A DNA stretch of 64,000 nt from Claveliimonas sp034178805 (GTDB lineage: Bacteria > Bacillota > Clostridia > Lachnospirales > Lachnospiraceae), in the NCBI RefSeq assembly GCF_050314255.1, contig NZ_JBNPMZ010000006.1, positions 1-64,000 on the forward strand, written 5' to 3'. The notes beneath the pieces were generated by a model. That model ran no database searches, was not told the origin of the DNA, and saw nothing but the letters and a program-made list of their open reading frames with translations. The position numbers were made by a program, and so were the translations under genes. Positions 8,215 to 15,920 of the stretch are shown here, piece after piece. Every line of letters begins with the position of its first letter. Position 1 is the stretch's first letter.

Positions 8215-9576
8215 ATGCCGGATTTAAAAAGAGTGGCTACGTCTGTAAAGGAAAATGTAGCTTATGTAAATCAGGTGCTGCCTGTAAAGAAAAGCTTTGA
8301 CCTGGTTCAGAGAGATATGGTGATTGGCGGAAGGGAAGCCTCTTTTTTCTTTGTGGACGGTTTTACGAAGGATGAGTCAATGCTGAAGATTATGGATTCT
8401 TTTTTTGGAGTGAAAGAAGAGGATATGCCGGATAGTGCCACCGGATTTTCCAGGGAATGCATTCCCTATGTGGAGGTAGATACGATCAGCGAATTTGATC
8501 AGGTGTTCCGCAATATATTATCGGGAGTTACCTGCCTGTTTATCGACGGATACGAGGCCTGTCTTGCGATTGACTGCCGAACCTATCCGGCCAGAAGTGT
8601 GGAGGAGCCGGATAAGGATAAATCTCTGCGGGGTTCCAGAGATGGCTTTGTGGAGACGATTGTGTTCAATACGGCTTTGATGCGCAGGCGGATCCGTGAC
8701 CCGCATCTGACCATGGAGATGATGGATATCGGGGAAAGCTCCCGGACGGATGTGGCACTGTGCTATATGTCAGACCGGGTGGATCAGGAACTGCTTGAAA
8801 ATGTAAAAAACAGACTTCAGAGCATTCAGGTTGATGATCTGCGCATGAATCAGCAGAGTCTTGCAGAATGCCTTTTTAAGAGAAAATGGTTCAATCCGCT
8901 TCCCAAGTTCAAATTCACGGAGCGTCCGGATACGGCTGCTGCGTGTCTCCTGGAGGGAAAGGTTGTAATTATGGTAGACAATTCCCCGTCAGCTCTCATC
9001 CTTCCCACCTCCATACTGGATATGATCGAGGAGGCGAATGATTACTATTTTCCTACAATGACTGGAATTTATCTGAAGCTGTCCAGGGGGCTGATTACTT
9101 TTCTGACAGTGTTTCTGACGCCTGTGTTTTTGCTTTTTATGCAGAATCTGAACTGGCTACCGGAGGTATTTGCTTTCGTTGCAATCAAGGATACGGTGAA
9201 TATTCCGCTGGTGTTCCAGCTGTTAATCCTGGAGGTTGCGATAGACGGACTCAGACTTGCTGCTCTGAATACACCCAGCATGCTCAGCACTCCTCTCAGT
9301 GTAATAGCCGGTATTGTTATGGGTGAATTTTCGGTGCAATCCGGCTGGTTCAACACAGAAGTGATGGTCTATATGGCATTTGTGGCAGTGGCAAATTATA
9401 CACAGCCTAATTTTGAGCTTGGTTATGCGCTCAAATTTATGCGCCTTTTGCTTCTGATACTGACAGCACTCTTTAACTGGATGGGATTCCTGGCAGGATG
9501 CATCATTGTAGTATGTCTCATTTGTTTTAACAAGACCCTGTCTGGAAGAAATTACCTAAATATAAAATTAAATTAA
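8215..9576 (+). CDS. GerA family spore germination protein
   Basis: Inner-spore-membrane protein of PF03323 (GerAA, GerKA, SpoVAF). The N-terminal two thirds are soluble, followed by four or five membrane segments from about residue 285. Conserved pieces include VDGF in the soluble domain and the P-rich membrane motif ILPTSILDMIEEANDYYFP near residue 265. The start is placed at the ATG 8215, 7 bases after AGGGAGG; a GTG lies one codon earlier. At 453 residues it is slightly short for the family (480-530). No GerB or GerC partner gene and no spoVA operon adjoin it, so it is a stand-alone A-type subunit. It shows the organism can form spores. Confidence 0.9.
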   Translation: MPDLKRVATSVKENVAYVNQVLPVKKSFDLVQRDMVIGGREASFFFVDGFTKDESMLKIMDSFFGVKEEDMPDSATGFSRECIPYVEVDTISEFDQVFRNILSGVTCLFIDGYEACLAIDCRTYPARSVEEPDKDKSLRGSRDGFVETIVFNTALMRRRIRDPHLTMEMMDIGESSRTDVALCYMSDRVDQELLENVKNRLQSIQVDDLRMNQQSLAECLFKRKWFNPLPKFKFTERPDTAAACLLEGKVVIMVDNSPSALILPTSILDMIEEANDYYFPTMTGIYLKLSRGLITFLTVFLTPVFLLFMQNLNWLPEVFAFVAIKDTVNIPLVFQLLILEVAIDGLRLAALNTPSMLSTPLSVIAGIVMGEFSVQSGWFNTEVMVYMAFVAVANYTQPNFELGYALKFMRLLLLILTALFNWMGFLAGCIIVVCLICFNKTLSGRNYLNIKLN

Positions 9577-9667
9577 TAAAAAATAAAATAATAAGAAGAA
9601 ATCTGTTCACAATAGAAAAGGTTTGCTATAATGTTCATCATATGAGAAAAAGAAGGAAGGATGTATT

Positions 9668-11038
9668 ATGCAGACAAAACAGGATCAGAGACTGGGAACG
9701 GAGCCTATAGGAAGGCTGATGGTGCAGATGGCAGTGCCTGCGGTGGCAGCCCAGCTGATCAATGTGCTTTATAATATTGTGGACAGAGTATACATAGGGC
9801 ATATTGCAGGATACGGGGATATGGCGCTGACGGGTGTGGGCGTTACGTTCCCGATTATTATGTTGATTTCGGCGTTCAGTGCTTTCGCAGGAATGGGAGG
9901 GGCACCCCTTGCTTCTATTTTGCTTGGAAAGCAGGATTATGACGGGGCAGAGGATATTTTGGGGAATTCAGCAGGTCTTCTGGTGATTTTCTCGGTAATC
10001 CTTACGACTTTTTTTATGCTTTTCAAAACACCAATCCTGTATGCTTTTGGTGCCAGTGATAATATTATAGGATATGCCAGAGATTATATTACCATTTATC
10101 TTATAGGAACAATCTTTGTACAGTTTGCACTCGGACTGAATACTTTTATCAGCGGACAGGGACAGGCAAAGACGGCAATGTTGTCGGTTCTGATCGGAGC
10201 GGTCATTAACATTGTGCTTGACCCAATATTTATATTTTTGCTTCACATGGGAGTGCGGGGAGCGGCTCTTGCTACCGTTATCTCACAGGCGGTCAGTGCG
10301 GCGTGGGTGGTGCGCTTCCTTATTTCCGGTAGGAGCGTGATCCAGCTTCGTATTAGTAAGATGAAATTAAAAAAAGAGCTGGTAGGGAAAATAGCTGCTC
10401 TAGGTGTATCGCCATTTATCATGCAGAGTACGGAAAGTCTGGTCAGTATCACTTTGAATTCCGGACTGCAACACTATGGAGGAGATCTTTATGTGGGTAC
10501 TATGACGATTATGACAAGTGTGATGCAGCTCATTATTGTTCCGGTTCAGGGGGTTGCACAGGGAGTGCAGCCGATTATCAGCTATAACTATGGAGCGGGG
10601 AATGCTGACAGAGTGAAATCTGCATTTACAAGACTTTTAACGGTTTGCTTTCTGGGGACTTTTGTGCTGGCCGGTGTTGCGGTGGCAGCACCCGAAGTTT
10701 ATGCAGGAATATTTACGGATAATGCCAGACTGATCGAGCTGACCTGTCAGGTGATGCCGGTGTATTTCCTGGGCATTACCATATTTGGAATCCAGTGTTC
10801 GTGCCAGTCTACATTTCTGGCGTTGGGGCAGGCAAAGGTTTCTTTGTTTATTGCACTGCTCCGTAAGGTGATTCTCCTGATTCCGCTGGCAGTAATCCTT
10901 CCCAGAACGATGGGAGTTATGGGAATCTACCGGGCAGAGCCTATCGCGGACGTGATATCTGTTATTACTACAGCAGTACTGTTTATTATAACTTTTAAAA
11001 AGATTTTGCGTACTATGGGAAAAGATGGTATGATATAG
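9668..11038 (+). CDS. MATE family efflux transporter
   Basis: Multidrug or toxic-compound exporter (PF01554) driven by a sodium or proton gradient. It has 456 residues and twelve predicted membrane segments in two homologous halves. It begins QRLGTEPIGRLMVQMAVPAV, typical of the DinF/VmrA-like clostridial branch, and has the glycine-rich GMGGAPLASILLGKQ in the first half and the matching VQGVAQGVQPIISYNYGAGN in the second. GGAAGG lies 9 bases before the ATG. A TATAAT at 9627-9632 could serve as its -10 box, though the -35 region is weak. The next gene (DegV) follows after 42 bases. Substrate cannot be inferred. Confidence 0.93.
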   Translation: MQTKQDQRLGTEPIGRLMVQMAVPAVAAQLINVLYNIVDRVYIGHIAGYGDMALTGVGVTFPIIMLISAFSAFAGMGGAPLASILLGKQDYDGAEDILGNSAGLLVIFSVILTTFFMLFKTPILYAFGASDNIIGYARDYITIYLIGTIFVQFALGLNTFISGQGQAKTAMLSVLIGAVINIVLDPIFIFLLHMGVRGAALATVISQAVSAAWVVRFLISGRSVIQLRISKMKLKKELVGKIAALGVSPFIMQSTESLVSITLNSGLQHYGGDLYVGTMTIMTSVMQLIIVPVQGVAQGVQPIISYNYGAGNADRVKSAFTRLLTVCFLGTFVLAGVAVAAPEVYAGIFTDNARLIELTCQVMPVYFLGITIFGIQCSCQSTFLALGQAKVSLFIALLRKVILLIPLAVILPRTMGVMGIYRAEPIADVISVITTAVLFIITFKKILRTMGKDGMI

Positions 11039-11080
11039 GGCGAAGCGAACTCAAATGTGTGAAACAAGGAGGTAAGACAG

Positions 11081-11944
11081 ATGAGAGACTTTGTGATTAC
11101 AGTGAACAGTACGGTAGATATGCCAAAGGAATGGCTTGAGGAAAGGGGAGTTCCGGTTGTCCCGCTGCATTATACGATAGATGGAGAAACTTACGAGGAT
11201 ATGAATGGCCTTACAGCAAAGGAATTTTTCGTAAAGCTTCGTGAGGGGAAGATGTCAGTGACTTCACAGGTGAATCCGGAGGAAGCAAAGGAGAGGCTGG
11301 AACAGTACGTGAAAGAAGGAAAAGATGTGCTGCATCTGGCTTTTTCATCCGGGCTCAGCGGTACCTGCAACAGTATGAGGATTGCCGCAGAGGAACTGGA
11401 GGAAGAGTATCCCGGGGCAAAGGTTCTGGTAGTGGACACCCTCTGTGCCTGCATGGGAGAAGGATTGCTTCTGCATGGTGTTCTGAAGCAGAGGGAACAG
11501 GGAAAAACGATTGAGGAGGCAGCACAGTGGGCGGAAGAAAATAAGCTTCATGTCTGCCATAATGTTACTATTGATGATCTGGATCATCTGCATCGCGGAG
11601 GCCGTATATCCAAGACAACAGCGGTGCTTGGAGGTATGGTAAAGATTAAGCCTATGATTCATATGGATAACGAAGGCAAGCTTCAGGTGATTGGAAAAGA
11701 GAGAGGAAGAAAGAAAGCTCTGAACAAGATTGTGGATATGGCTGTAGAACAGTCTGCGGGATGGGAGAATGATCTGATTTTGATTACTCACGGAGATTGT
11801 ATTGAAGATGCGCAGTATGTAGCATCTCTGGTTCGGGAGAAGATGGGGATCGAGAATATCCTGATCAATAATATCGGAACTGTCATCGGAAGCCACACAG
11901 GTCCGGGGGTTGTTGCAGTATTCTGTATGGGAAATCAGAGATAG
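11081..11944 (+). CDS. DegV family fatty-acid-binding protein
   Basis: DegV fold (PF02645). Members bind a fatty acid; in several Firmicutes they act as FakB, presenting exogenous fatty acids to the kinase FakA. It has 287 residues. Ligand-binding elements visible are TSQVNP, SSGLSGT, the DTLCACMGEGLL helix start, and the His/Arg region LDHLHRGGRIS. AAGGAGG lies 9 bases before the ATG. The B3/B4 gene starts 11 bases after its stop, so they are likely co-transcribed. No FakA kinase gene is in the window, so a role in fatty acid activation is a family inference. Confidence 0.92.
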   Translation: MRDFVITVNSTVDMPKEWLEERGVPVVPLHYTIDGETYEDMNGLTAKEFFVKLREGKMSVTSQVNPEEAKERLEQYVKEGKDVLHLAFSSGLSGTCNSMRIAAEELEEEYPGAKVLVVDTLCACMGEGLLLHGVLKQREQGKTIEEAAQWAEENKLHVCHNVTIDDLDHLHRGGRISKTTAVLGGMVKIKPMIHMDNEGKLQVIGKERGRKKALNKIVDMAVEQSAGWENDLILITHGDCIEDAQYVASLVREKMGIENILINNIGTVIGSHTGPGVVAVFCMGNQR

Positions 11945-11954
11945 GAGACGAGAG

Positions 11955-12623
11955 ATGAAGAAACAGCTGACGATCGATAAGGAAATGAAGGCAATCTGGC
12001 CCTGTACAAGAGTGGGATGTTTTCAATATAAAGTAAATGTAGAAAAGAAAAATGAGGATATGTGGACATATCTGAAAAAAGATATTTTTAAGAAGACGAA
12101 AGATGCCATTTTTGATTATGGAGTGAATGATATTCCGAATGTCAGAGAGTCCAGACTGGCATATAAGGCTTTCGGCAAGGATCCGAGTAGATACCGTGTT
12201 TCTTCGGAGGCGCTGATTCGGAGAATTGGTCAGGGAAAGGGACTCTATGAGGTGAATACGGTGGTGGATGTAAATAATCTGATTTCCATCGAATCAGGTT
12301 TTTCTGTTGGTTCTTATGACACTGCAAACATAGAGGATGTGCTTGTGTTCCGTACGGGAAAGCAGGGCGAGACGTATAAGGGAATCGGCAAAGAAAATGT
12401 AAACATAGAGAATTTACCCGTACTGGCTGACGAAAAGGGGGCGATCGGAAGCTCTACCAGTGATTCTGAGCGCGCCATGATTACAGAAAATGTGAAAGAG
12501 GTACTGACGCTGATTTATTCTTTTTCAGATAATCAGGATCTGGAAAAGGCTCTGGAGTATGGAAAGAAATACCTGGAGAAATATGCAGGTGCAATGGATG
12601 TCGAGAGCTGGATCGTAGAATAG
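11955..12623 (+). CDS. B3/B4 tRNA-binding domain protein
   Basis: Free-standing B3/B4 domain (PF03483), the fold that in the phenylalanyl-tRNA synthetase beta chain removes mischarged tyrosine. Stand-alone versions are thought to edit or bind aminoacyl-tRNA or amino acids. The start at 11955 is set by ATAGGAGACGAG just before; the frame is open further upstream but that part overlaps the DegV gene. It has 222 residues. Conserved features include SRLAYKAFGKDPSRYR and VDVNNLISIESGFSVGSYD, typical of this family. It converges with the NSS transporter gene across a shared terminator. Its exact substrate is unknown. Confidence 0.85.
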   Translation: MKKQLTIDKEMKAIWPCTRVGCFQYKVNVEKKNEDMWTYLKKDIFKKTKDAIFDYGVNDIPNVRESRLAYKAFGKDPSRYRVSSEALIRRIGQGKGLYEVNTVVDVNNLISIESGFSVGSYDTANIEDVLVFRTGKQGETYKGIGKENVNIENLPVLADEKGAIGSSTSDSERAMITENVKEVLTLIYSFSDNQDLEKALEYGKKYLEKYAGAMDVESWIVE

Positions 12624-12639
12624 AGAATCTTAAGTATAC

Positions 12640-12683
12640 AAAAAAGGCTGATTCGTATATGATATGCGAACCAGCTTTTTTTG
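12640..12683. terminator. Bidirectional terminator between convergent genes
   Basis: AAAAAAGGCTG and CAGCTTTTTT arms with an inner TTCG/CGAA pair and A- and T-runs on both sides. It serves the B3/B4 gene on + and the NSS gene on -. Confidence 0.8.
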
Positions 12684-12685
12684 AC

Positions 12686-14041
12686 TTAGATACTGATGAT
12701 TCCCAGAGCATTCATGATGGAGCTTACCAGAATCATGATCAGGAAGATAGGAGCAACCCATTTGATCATAACGGTAAATAATTTCTCTCCTGAGAATGTT
12801 CCGTTTGCTACTTTTACTTCATCTGCAATTGCCTTTGGCTTAATCACAAATCCAACGAAGATACAGGTGAACAGTGCCACGATCGGCATCAGGATACTGT
12901 TGCTTACAAAGTCCATAATATCGAGTATGGACATTCCCATCCAGCTGATGAAGCTGAGAGGTCCGAATCCCATGGAGGACGGAATACCCATAAGCAGGGA
13001 TAAAATAGCAACACCGATACAGGTGCCTTTTCTGTTCCAATGGAATTTGTCGCGGAAAATAGACACGATCGTTTCCATCAGAGAGATAGCGGAAGTCAGT
13101 GCGGCGAAGAATACCAGTACGAAGAAAATAGTACCGATCACGCCACCGAGCTTCATGCTGTTAAATACCTTAGGAAGAGTAATAAACATCAGTCCCGGAC
13201 CTGCGCTAAGAGCAGATTTGTCTCCGCCGGAGAATACGAATACTGCAGGGATGATCATCAGACCTGCAAGGAAAGCGATTCCGGTATCGAAAATCTCAAT
13301 CTGGCGAACAGAGCTTTCCAGCTGATTCTCCTTTTTCATATAAGAACCATATGTAACCATGATACCCATTGCCAGTGACATGGAGTAGAACAACTGTCCC
13401 ATGGCTGCCAGAATAGTTTTGATGGATACATCACCCATATGTGGTTTTACGTAATAGATGAGACCTTCCATCGCACCTTCCATCGTCAGGCAGTATGCAG
13501 AGATGATAATTGTAAGAAGAACCAGGATTGGCATCATGATCTTACTTACTTTTTCAATTCCCTTTTCTACACCACATATTACAACGATAGCAGTGAATGC
13601 CATGAACAGGAAGAACCATCCTAAAGGTTCAACAGGATTGCTGATAAAATCGGTAAAATAAGTATCGCCGGCTGCAGCGCTTACCCCACCGCTGACAAAG
13701 GTGGCAAAATACTTGATAACCCATCCGCCGATTACGGAATAATATGGGAAAATAATAATCGGAACTGCTGCGGCAAGAACGCCCAGGAATCCAAAACGGG
13801 AATCCAGACTCTTGAAAGCTCCGATTGCACTTAATCCTGTCTTACGTCCGATAGCAATTTCGGCAACCATAAGTGAGAAACCAAAGGTAACTGCCAGAAT
13901 TAAGTAGATTAACAGGAATGTTCCTCCGCCGTACTTGGCTGCAAGATATGGAAAACGCCAGATGTTTCCCAGTCCGACAGCAGAACCGGCAGCGGCGAGG
14001 ACAAATCCCAGCTTGCTGGAAAAACTGCTTCTGTTTTTCAT
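12686..14041 (-). CDS. Neurotransmitter:sodium symporter family transporter
   Basis: Sodium-dependent amino acid or amine transporter of the LeuT fold (PF00209). The N-terminal signature GSAVGLGNIWRFPYL, which forms the sodium and substrate site in TM1, lies at residues 16-30. About eleven to twelve membrane segments follow. The start at 14041 is preferred because GAGGAGG is 9 bases upstream; the ATG at 14047 two codons earlier is only 3 bases from that site. The open frame extends to 14233 without a ribosome site. The product is 451 residues, normal for bacterial members. It stands alone, convergent to the B3/B4 gene and divergent from infC. Tyrosine or tryptophan carriers exist in the family, but the substrate here is not readable. 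Confidence 0.93.
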   Translation of the reverse strand: MKNRSSFSSKLGFVLAAAGSAVGLGNIWRFPYLAAKYGGGTFLLIYLILAVTFGFSLMVAEIAIGRKTGLSAIGAFKSLDSRFGFLGVLAAAVPIIIFPYYSVIGGWVIKYFATFVSGGVSAAAGDTYFTDFISNPVEPLGWFFLFMAFTAIVVICGVEKGIEKVSKIMMPILVLLTIIISAYCLTMEGAMEGLIYYVKPHMGDVSIKTILAAMGQLFYSMSLAMGIMVTYGSYMKKENQLESSVRQIEIFDTGIAFLAGLMIIPAVFVFSGGDKSALSAGPGLMFITLPKVFNSMKLGGVIGTIFFVLVFFAALTSAISLMETIVSIFRDKFHWNRKGTCIGVAILSLLMGIPSSMGFGPLSFISWMGMSILDIMDFVSNSILMPIVALFTCIFVGFVIKPKAIADEVKVANGTFSGEKLFTVMIKWVAPIFLIMILVSSIMNALGIISI

Positions 14042-14159
14042 TTGCATAAACCTCCTCAAAATAACATTTCTCTCATATTTTTCTGGTATTGCCTCGGGGA
14101 AAGACAATACATAAAACATATTATATAGAAAAAACTCTGTTTCTGCAAGAGAAAAGATA

Positions 14160-14188
14160 TTGACAATGAAAAAAAAGTGTGGTAAATT
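14160..14188 (+). promoter_or_regulatory. Sigma-A promoter for infC-rpmI-rplT
   Basis: TTGACA (14160-14165), 17-base spacer, TAAATT (14183-14188). Transcription would start near 14195, giving a 180-base leader. Confidence 0.8.
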
Positions 14189-14194
14189 AAATTC

Positions 14195-14370
14195 TGCGTG
14201 AAGCGAAAAAGAAAGTAGAGTATCCACTCTCACCTCAGCGCAATCGGGCGACTGATGGTCTGATATAGAAGTACAGAACTGATAGTATGTTATTATAGCA
14301 TAATCTGTGCAGAAATGGAAGTGGATAGTCTATGAACTGTTCACTTATTTTTATTTTATGATGGAGGTGC
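14195..14370 (+). ncRNA. Structured leader of infC operon (possible L20 leader)
   Basis: The untranslated leader can form a local hairpin AGAGT (14217-14221)/ACTCT (14226-14230), or instead a long-range helix TATCCACT (14221-14228)/AGTGGATA (14320-14327). The two share bases and exclude each other. A further hairpin ACAGA/TCTGT encloses TATG/CATA (about 14273-14309). In many Firmicutes the infC-rpmI-rplT leader is an L20-binding autoregulatory RNA (Rfam L20_leader), and position and size fit, but I could not align it. No intrinsic terminator is visible before infC. Confidence 0.6.
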
Positions 14371-14376
14371 ACTACA

Positions 14377-14883
14377 ATTAGCGATTTAATGATTAACGAG
14401 CAAATCAGAGACAGGGAAGTACGAGTGATTAGCGAGAGCGGAGAGCAGCTTGGTATTATGTCTGCAAGAGAAGCAATGAAGCTTGCGCAGGAAGCGGAGC
14501 TTGATTTGGTAAAAATTGCTCCTAAGGCTCAGCCGCCGGTTTGTAAGATTATCGATTACGGTAAGTACAAATACGAACTGACAAGAAAAGAGAAGGAAGC
14601 AAAGAAAAAGCAGAAAACAGTAGAGATCAAGGAAGTGCGTCTTTCACCCAATATTGATACCAATGACCTGAATACAAAGGTAAATAATGCGAAGAAGTTC
14701 ATTGGTAAAGGGAATAAAGTAAAAGTTACTTTACGTTTCCGAGGAAGAGAAATGGCACATGTACAGCAGAGCAAACATATTCTGGATGATTTTGCAGCAA
14801 TGCTGGAAGATGTTGCTGCGGTTGAAAAACCGGCAAAACTCGAAGGAAGAAATATGAGCATGGTTTTAACTGTAAAACGTTAA
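14377..14883 (+). CDS. infC: Translation initiation factor IF-3 (AUU start)
   Basis: IF-3 binds the 30S subunit and checks initiator tRNA and start codon pairing. The best start is ATT at 14377: GGAGGT (14363-14368) lies 8 bases before it, while the ATG at 14389 is 20 bases away. This adds I-S-D-L in front of MINEQIRDREVRVI. An AUU start is the known hallmark of infC and lets IF-3 repress its own translation. The protein has 168 residues, with the N-domain to about residue 80, a Lys-rich linker (EKEAKKKQKT), and the C-domain with TLRFRGREMAH. It is the first gene of the infC-rpmI-rplT operon. Confidence 0.97.
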   Translation: MSDLMINEQIRDREVRVISESGEQLGIMSAREAMKLAQEAELDLVKIAPKAQPPVCKIIDYGKYKYELTRKEKEAKKKQKTVEIKEVRLSPNIDTNDLNTKVNNAKKFIGKGNKVKVTLRFRGREMAHVQQSKHILDDFAAMLEDVAAVEKPAKLEGRNMSMVLTVKR

Positions 14884-14915
14884 AAATAAAAACTATCATT
14901 AAGGAGGAATATATC

Positions 14916-15113
14916 ATGCCAAAAATTAAAACAAATAGAGCAGCTGCAAAGCGCTTCAAAAAAACAGGTACAGGAAAATTAAAAAGAAATAAAGCTTATA
15001 AGAGCCATATCTTAACAAAGAAGTCTACTAAGAGAAAAAGAAATCTCAGACAGGCAACTATTACAGATGCTACTAACGTAAAGAATATGAAGAAAGTATT
15101 ACCATATCTCTAG
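14916..15113 (+). CDS. rpmI: 50S ribosomal protein L35
   Basis: Small basic ribosomal protein, 65 residues. It begins MPKIKTNRAAAKRFKKTGTG and contains the conserved AYKSHILTKKSTKRKRNLR segment. AAGGAGGAA precedes the ATG by 7 bases. It lies between infC and rplT as in nearly all bacteria, and its level is probably set together with L20 by the operon leader. Confidence 0.98.
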   Translation: MPKIKTNRAAAKRFKKTGTGKLKRNKAYKSHILTKKSTKRKRNLRQATITDATNVKNMKKVLPYL

Positions 15114-15143
15114 GATAGGGAAATATTGAAGGAGGAATAAGAC

Positions 15144-15500
15144 ATGGCAAGAATTAAAGGCGGAATGAACGCTAAGAAGAAACATAATAGAACATTAAAG
15201 TTAGCAAAAGGATACAGAGGAGCACGTTCCAAACAGTACAGAGTTGCAAAACAGTCTGTTATGAGAGCTCTTACATCTGCATATGCAGGCAGAAAACAGC
15301 GCAAACGTCAGATGCGTCAGCTTTGGATCGCACGTATCAACGCAGCAGCAAGAATGAACGGTCTGTCTTACAGCAAGTTCATGCACGGATTAAAACTGGC
15401 TAACATCGATATGAACAGAAAGATGCTGGCTGAGATGGCAGTAAACGATGCTGCAGGATTTGCTACACTGGCAGAGATTGCAAAATCTAAACTGGCTTAA
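15144..15500 (+). CDS. rplT: 50S ribosomal protein L20
   Basis: Ribosome assembly protein, 118 residues, that binds 23S rRNA early in 50S formation and in many bacteria represses its own operon by binding the leader mRNA. It begins MARIKGGMNAKKKHNRTLKL, with an extended basic N-terminal arm and a globular C-terminal half (NGLSYSKFMHGLK). GAAGGAGGAAT precedes the start. It is the last gene of the operon; a long hairpin follows at 15544-15586. Confidence 0.98.
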   Translation: MARIKGGMNAKKKHNRTLKLAKGYRGARSKQYRVAKQSVMRALTSAYAGRKQRKRQMRQLWIARINAAARMNGLSYSKFMHGLKLANIDMNRKMLAEMAVNDAAGFATLAEIAKSKLA

Positions 15501-15543
15501 TTTTGGTATAGAATGAGTGCGTATTATATTGCGCATAAGATAA

Positions 15544-15586
15544 GCTTCGCCGGTCAGCAGAGGAAGAATCTGTTGGCCGGCGGAGC
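15544..15586 (+). other. Long stable hairpin after rplT, no T-run
   Basis: Eighteen paired positions (15544-15561 with 15569-15586), GC-rich (CGCCGG/CCGGCG in the middle), three or four G-U pairs, loop of seven bases. No T-run follows, so it may protect the 3' end or be an atypical terminator. Confidence 0.6.
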
Positions 15587-15631
15587 AGATAAAAGTCCTC
15601 AAAAATAAAATGAAAAAAATTAAAAAAGATG

Positions 15632-15660
15632 TTGACATCTGATGAATCATGTAGTATTAT
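15632..15660 (+). promoter_or_regulatory. Promoter of tRNA-Leu gene
   Basis: TTGACA (15632-15637), 17-base spacer, TATTAT (15655-15660). The transcript would begin about 13 bases before the tRNA. Confidence 0.8.
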
Positions 15661-15680
15661 AATCGAGGACGTTAGGTCAT

Positions 15681-15765
15681 GCGGAAGTGTCGGAACTGGC
15701 AGACGAGCAAGACTAAGGATCTTGTGATCAATGCGATCGTGTGGGTTCAAGTCCCATCTTCCGCA
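15681..15765 (+). tRNA. tRNA-Leu (anticodon AAG)
   Basis: Cloverleaf: acceptor GCGGAAG/CTTCCGC, D-loop with AACTGGCAGA, anticodon stem CAAGA/TCTTG with loop CTAAGGA, so anticodon AAG at 15715-15717; long variable arm with GATC/GATC, class II as expected for Leu; T-arm GTGGG TTCAAGT CCCAT; discriminator A. CCA is not encoded. AAG would read CUU, and after deamination to IAG also CUC and CUA. It has its own promoter and terminator. Confidence 0.95.
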
Positions 15766-15771
15766 TTTAAG

Positions 15772-15818
15772 AAAAAGTACTGATTACCTATTTTATAGGG
15801 TTTCAGTACTTTTTATTT
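15772..15818 (+). terminator. Intrinsic terminator after tRNA-Leu
   Basis: AAAAAGTACTGA (15772-15783) pairs with TCAGTACTTTTT (15803-15814), with an inner CTAT/ATAG pair. The A- and T-runs make it bidirectional in principle. Confidence 0.9.
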
Positions 15819-15863
15819 TGCGTTCATCTTTATTCACATATACTTTTTCATAGGGTCTTCTCA

Positions 15864-15901
15864 AAATCGGTCAATGCATTTACAATGTAATTGACCGATT
15901 T
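15864..15901. promoter_or_regulatory. Large inverted repeat, probable TetR operator
   Basis: AAATCGGTCAAT (15864-15875) and ATTGACCGATTT (15890-15901) are perfect inverted copies 14 bases apart, and a smaller palindrome TACAATGTA sits between them. The right arm ends 19 bases before the TetR start codon. Position and symmetry suit autorepression by the TetR protein encoded next to it. Confidence 0.75.
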
Positions 15902-15920
15902 GGTTAATGGGGGTGACGCT

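Noticed and set aside
12696..13325. 209-codon + strand ORF inside the NSS transporter gene
   Set aside because: Antisense shadow; the minus-strand NSS protein has clear family motifs throughout.
15144..15500. Minus-strand ORFs over ribosomal, metabolic and PTS genes
   Set aside because: They mirror the codon pattern of the real genes, have no ribosome sites and no recognisable domains.
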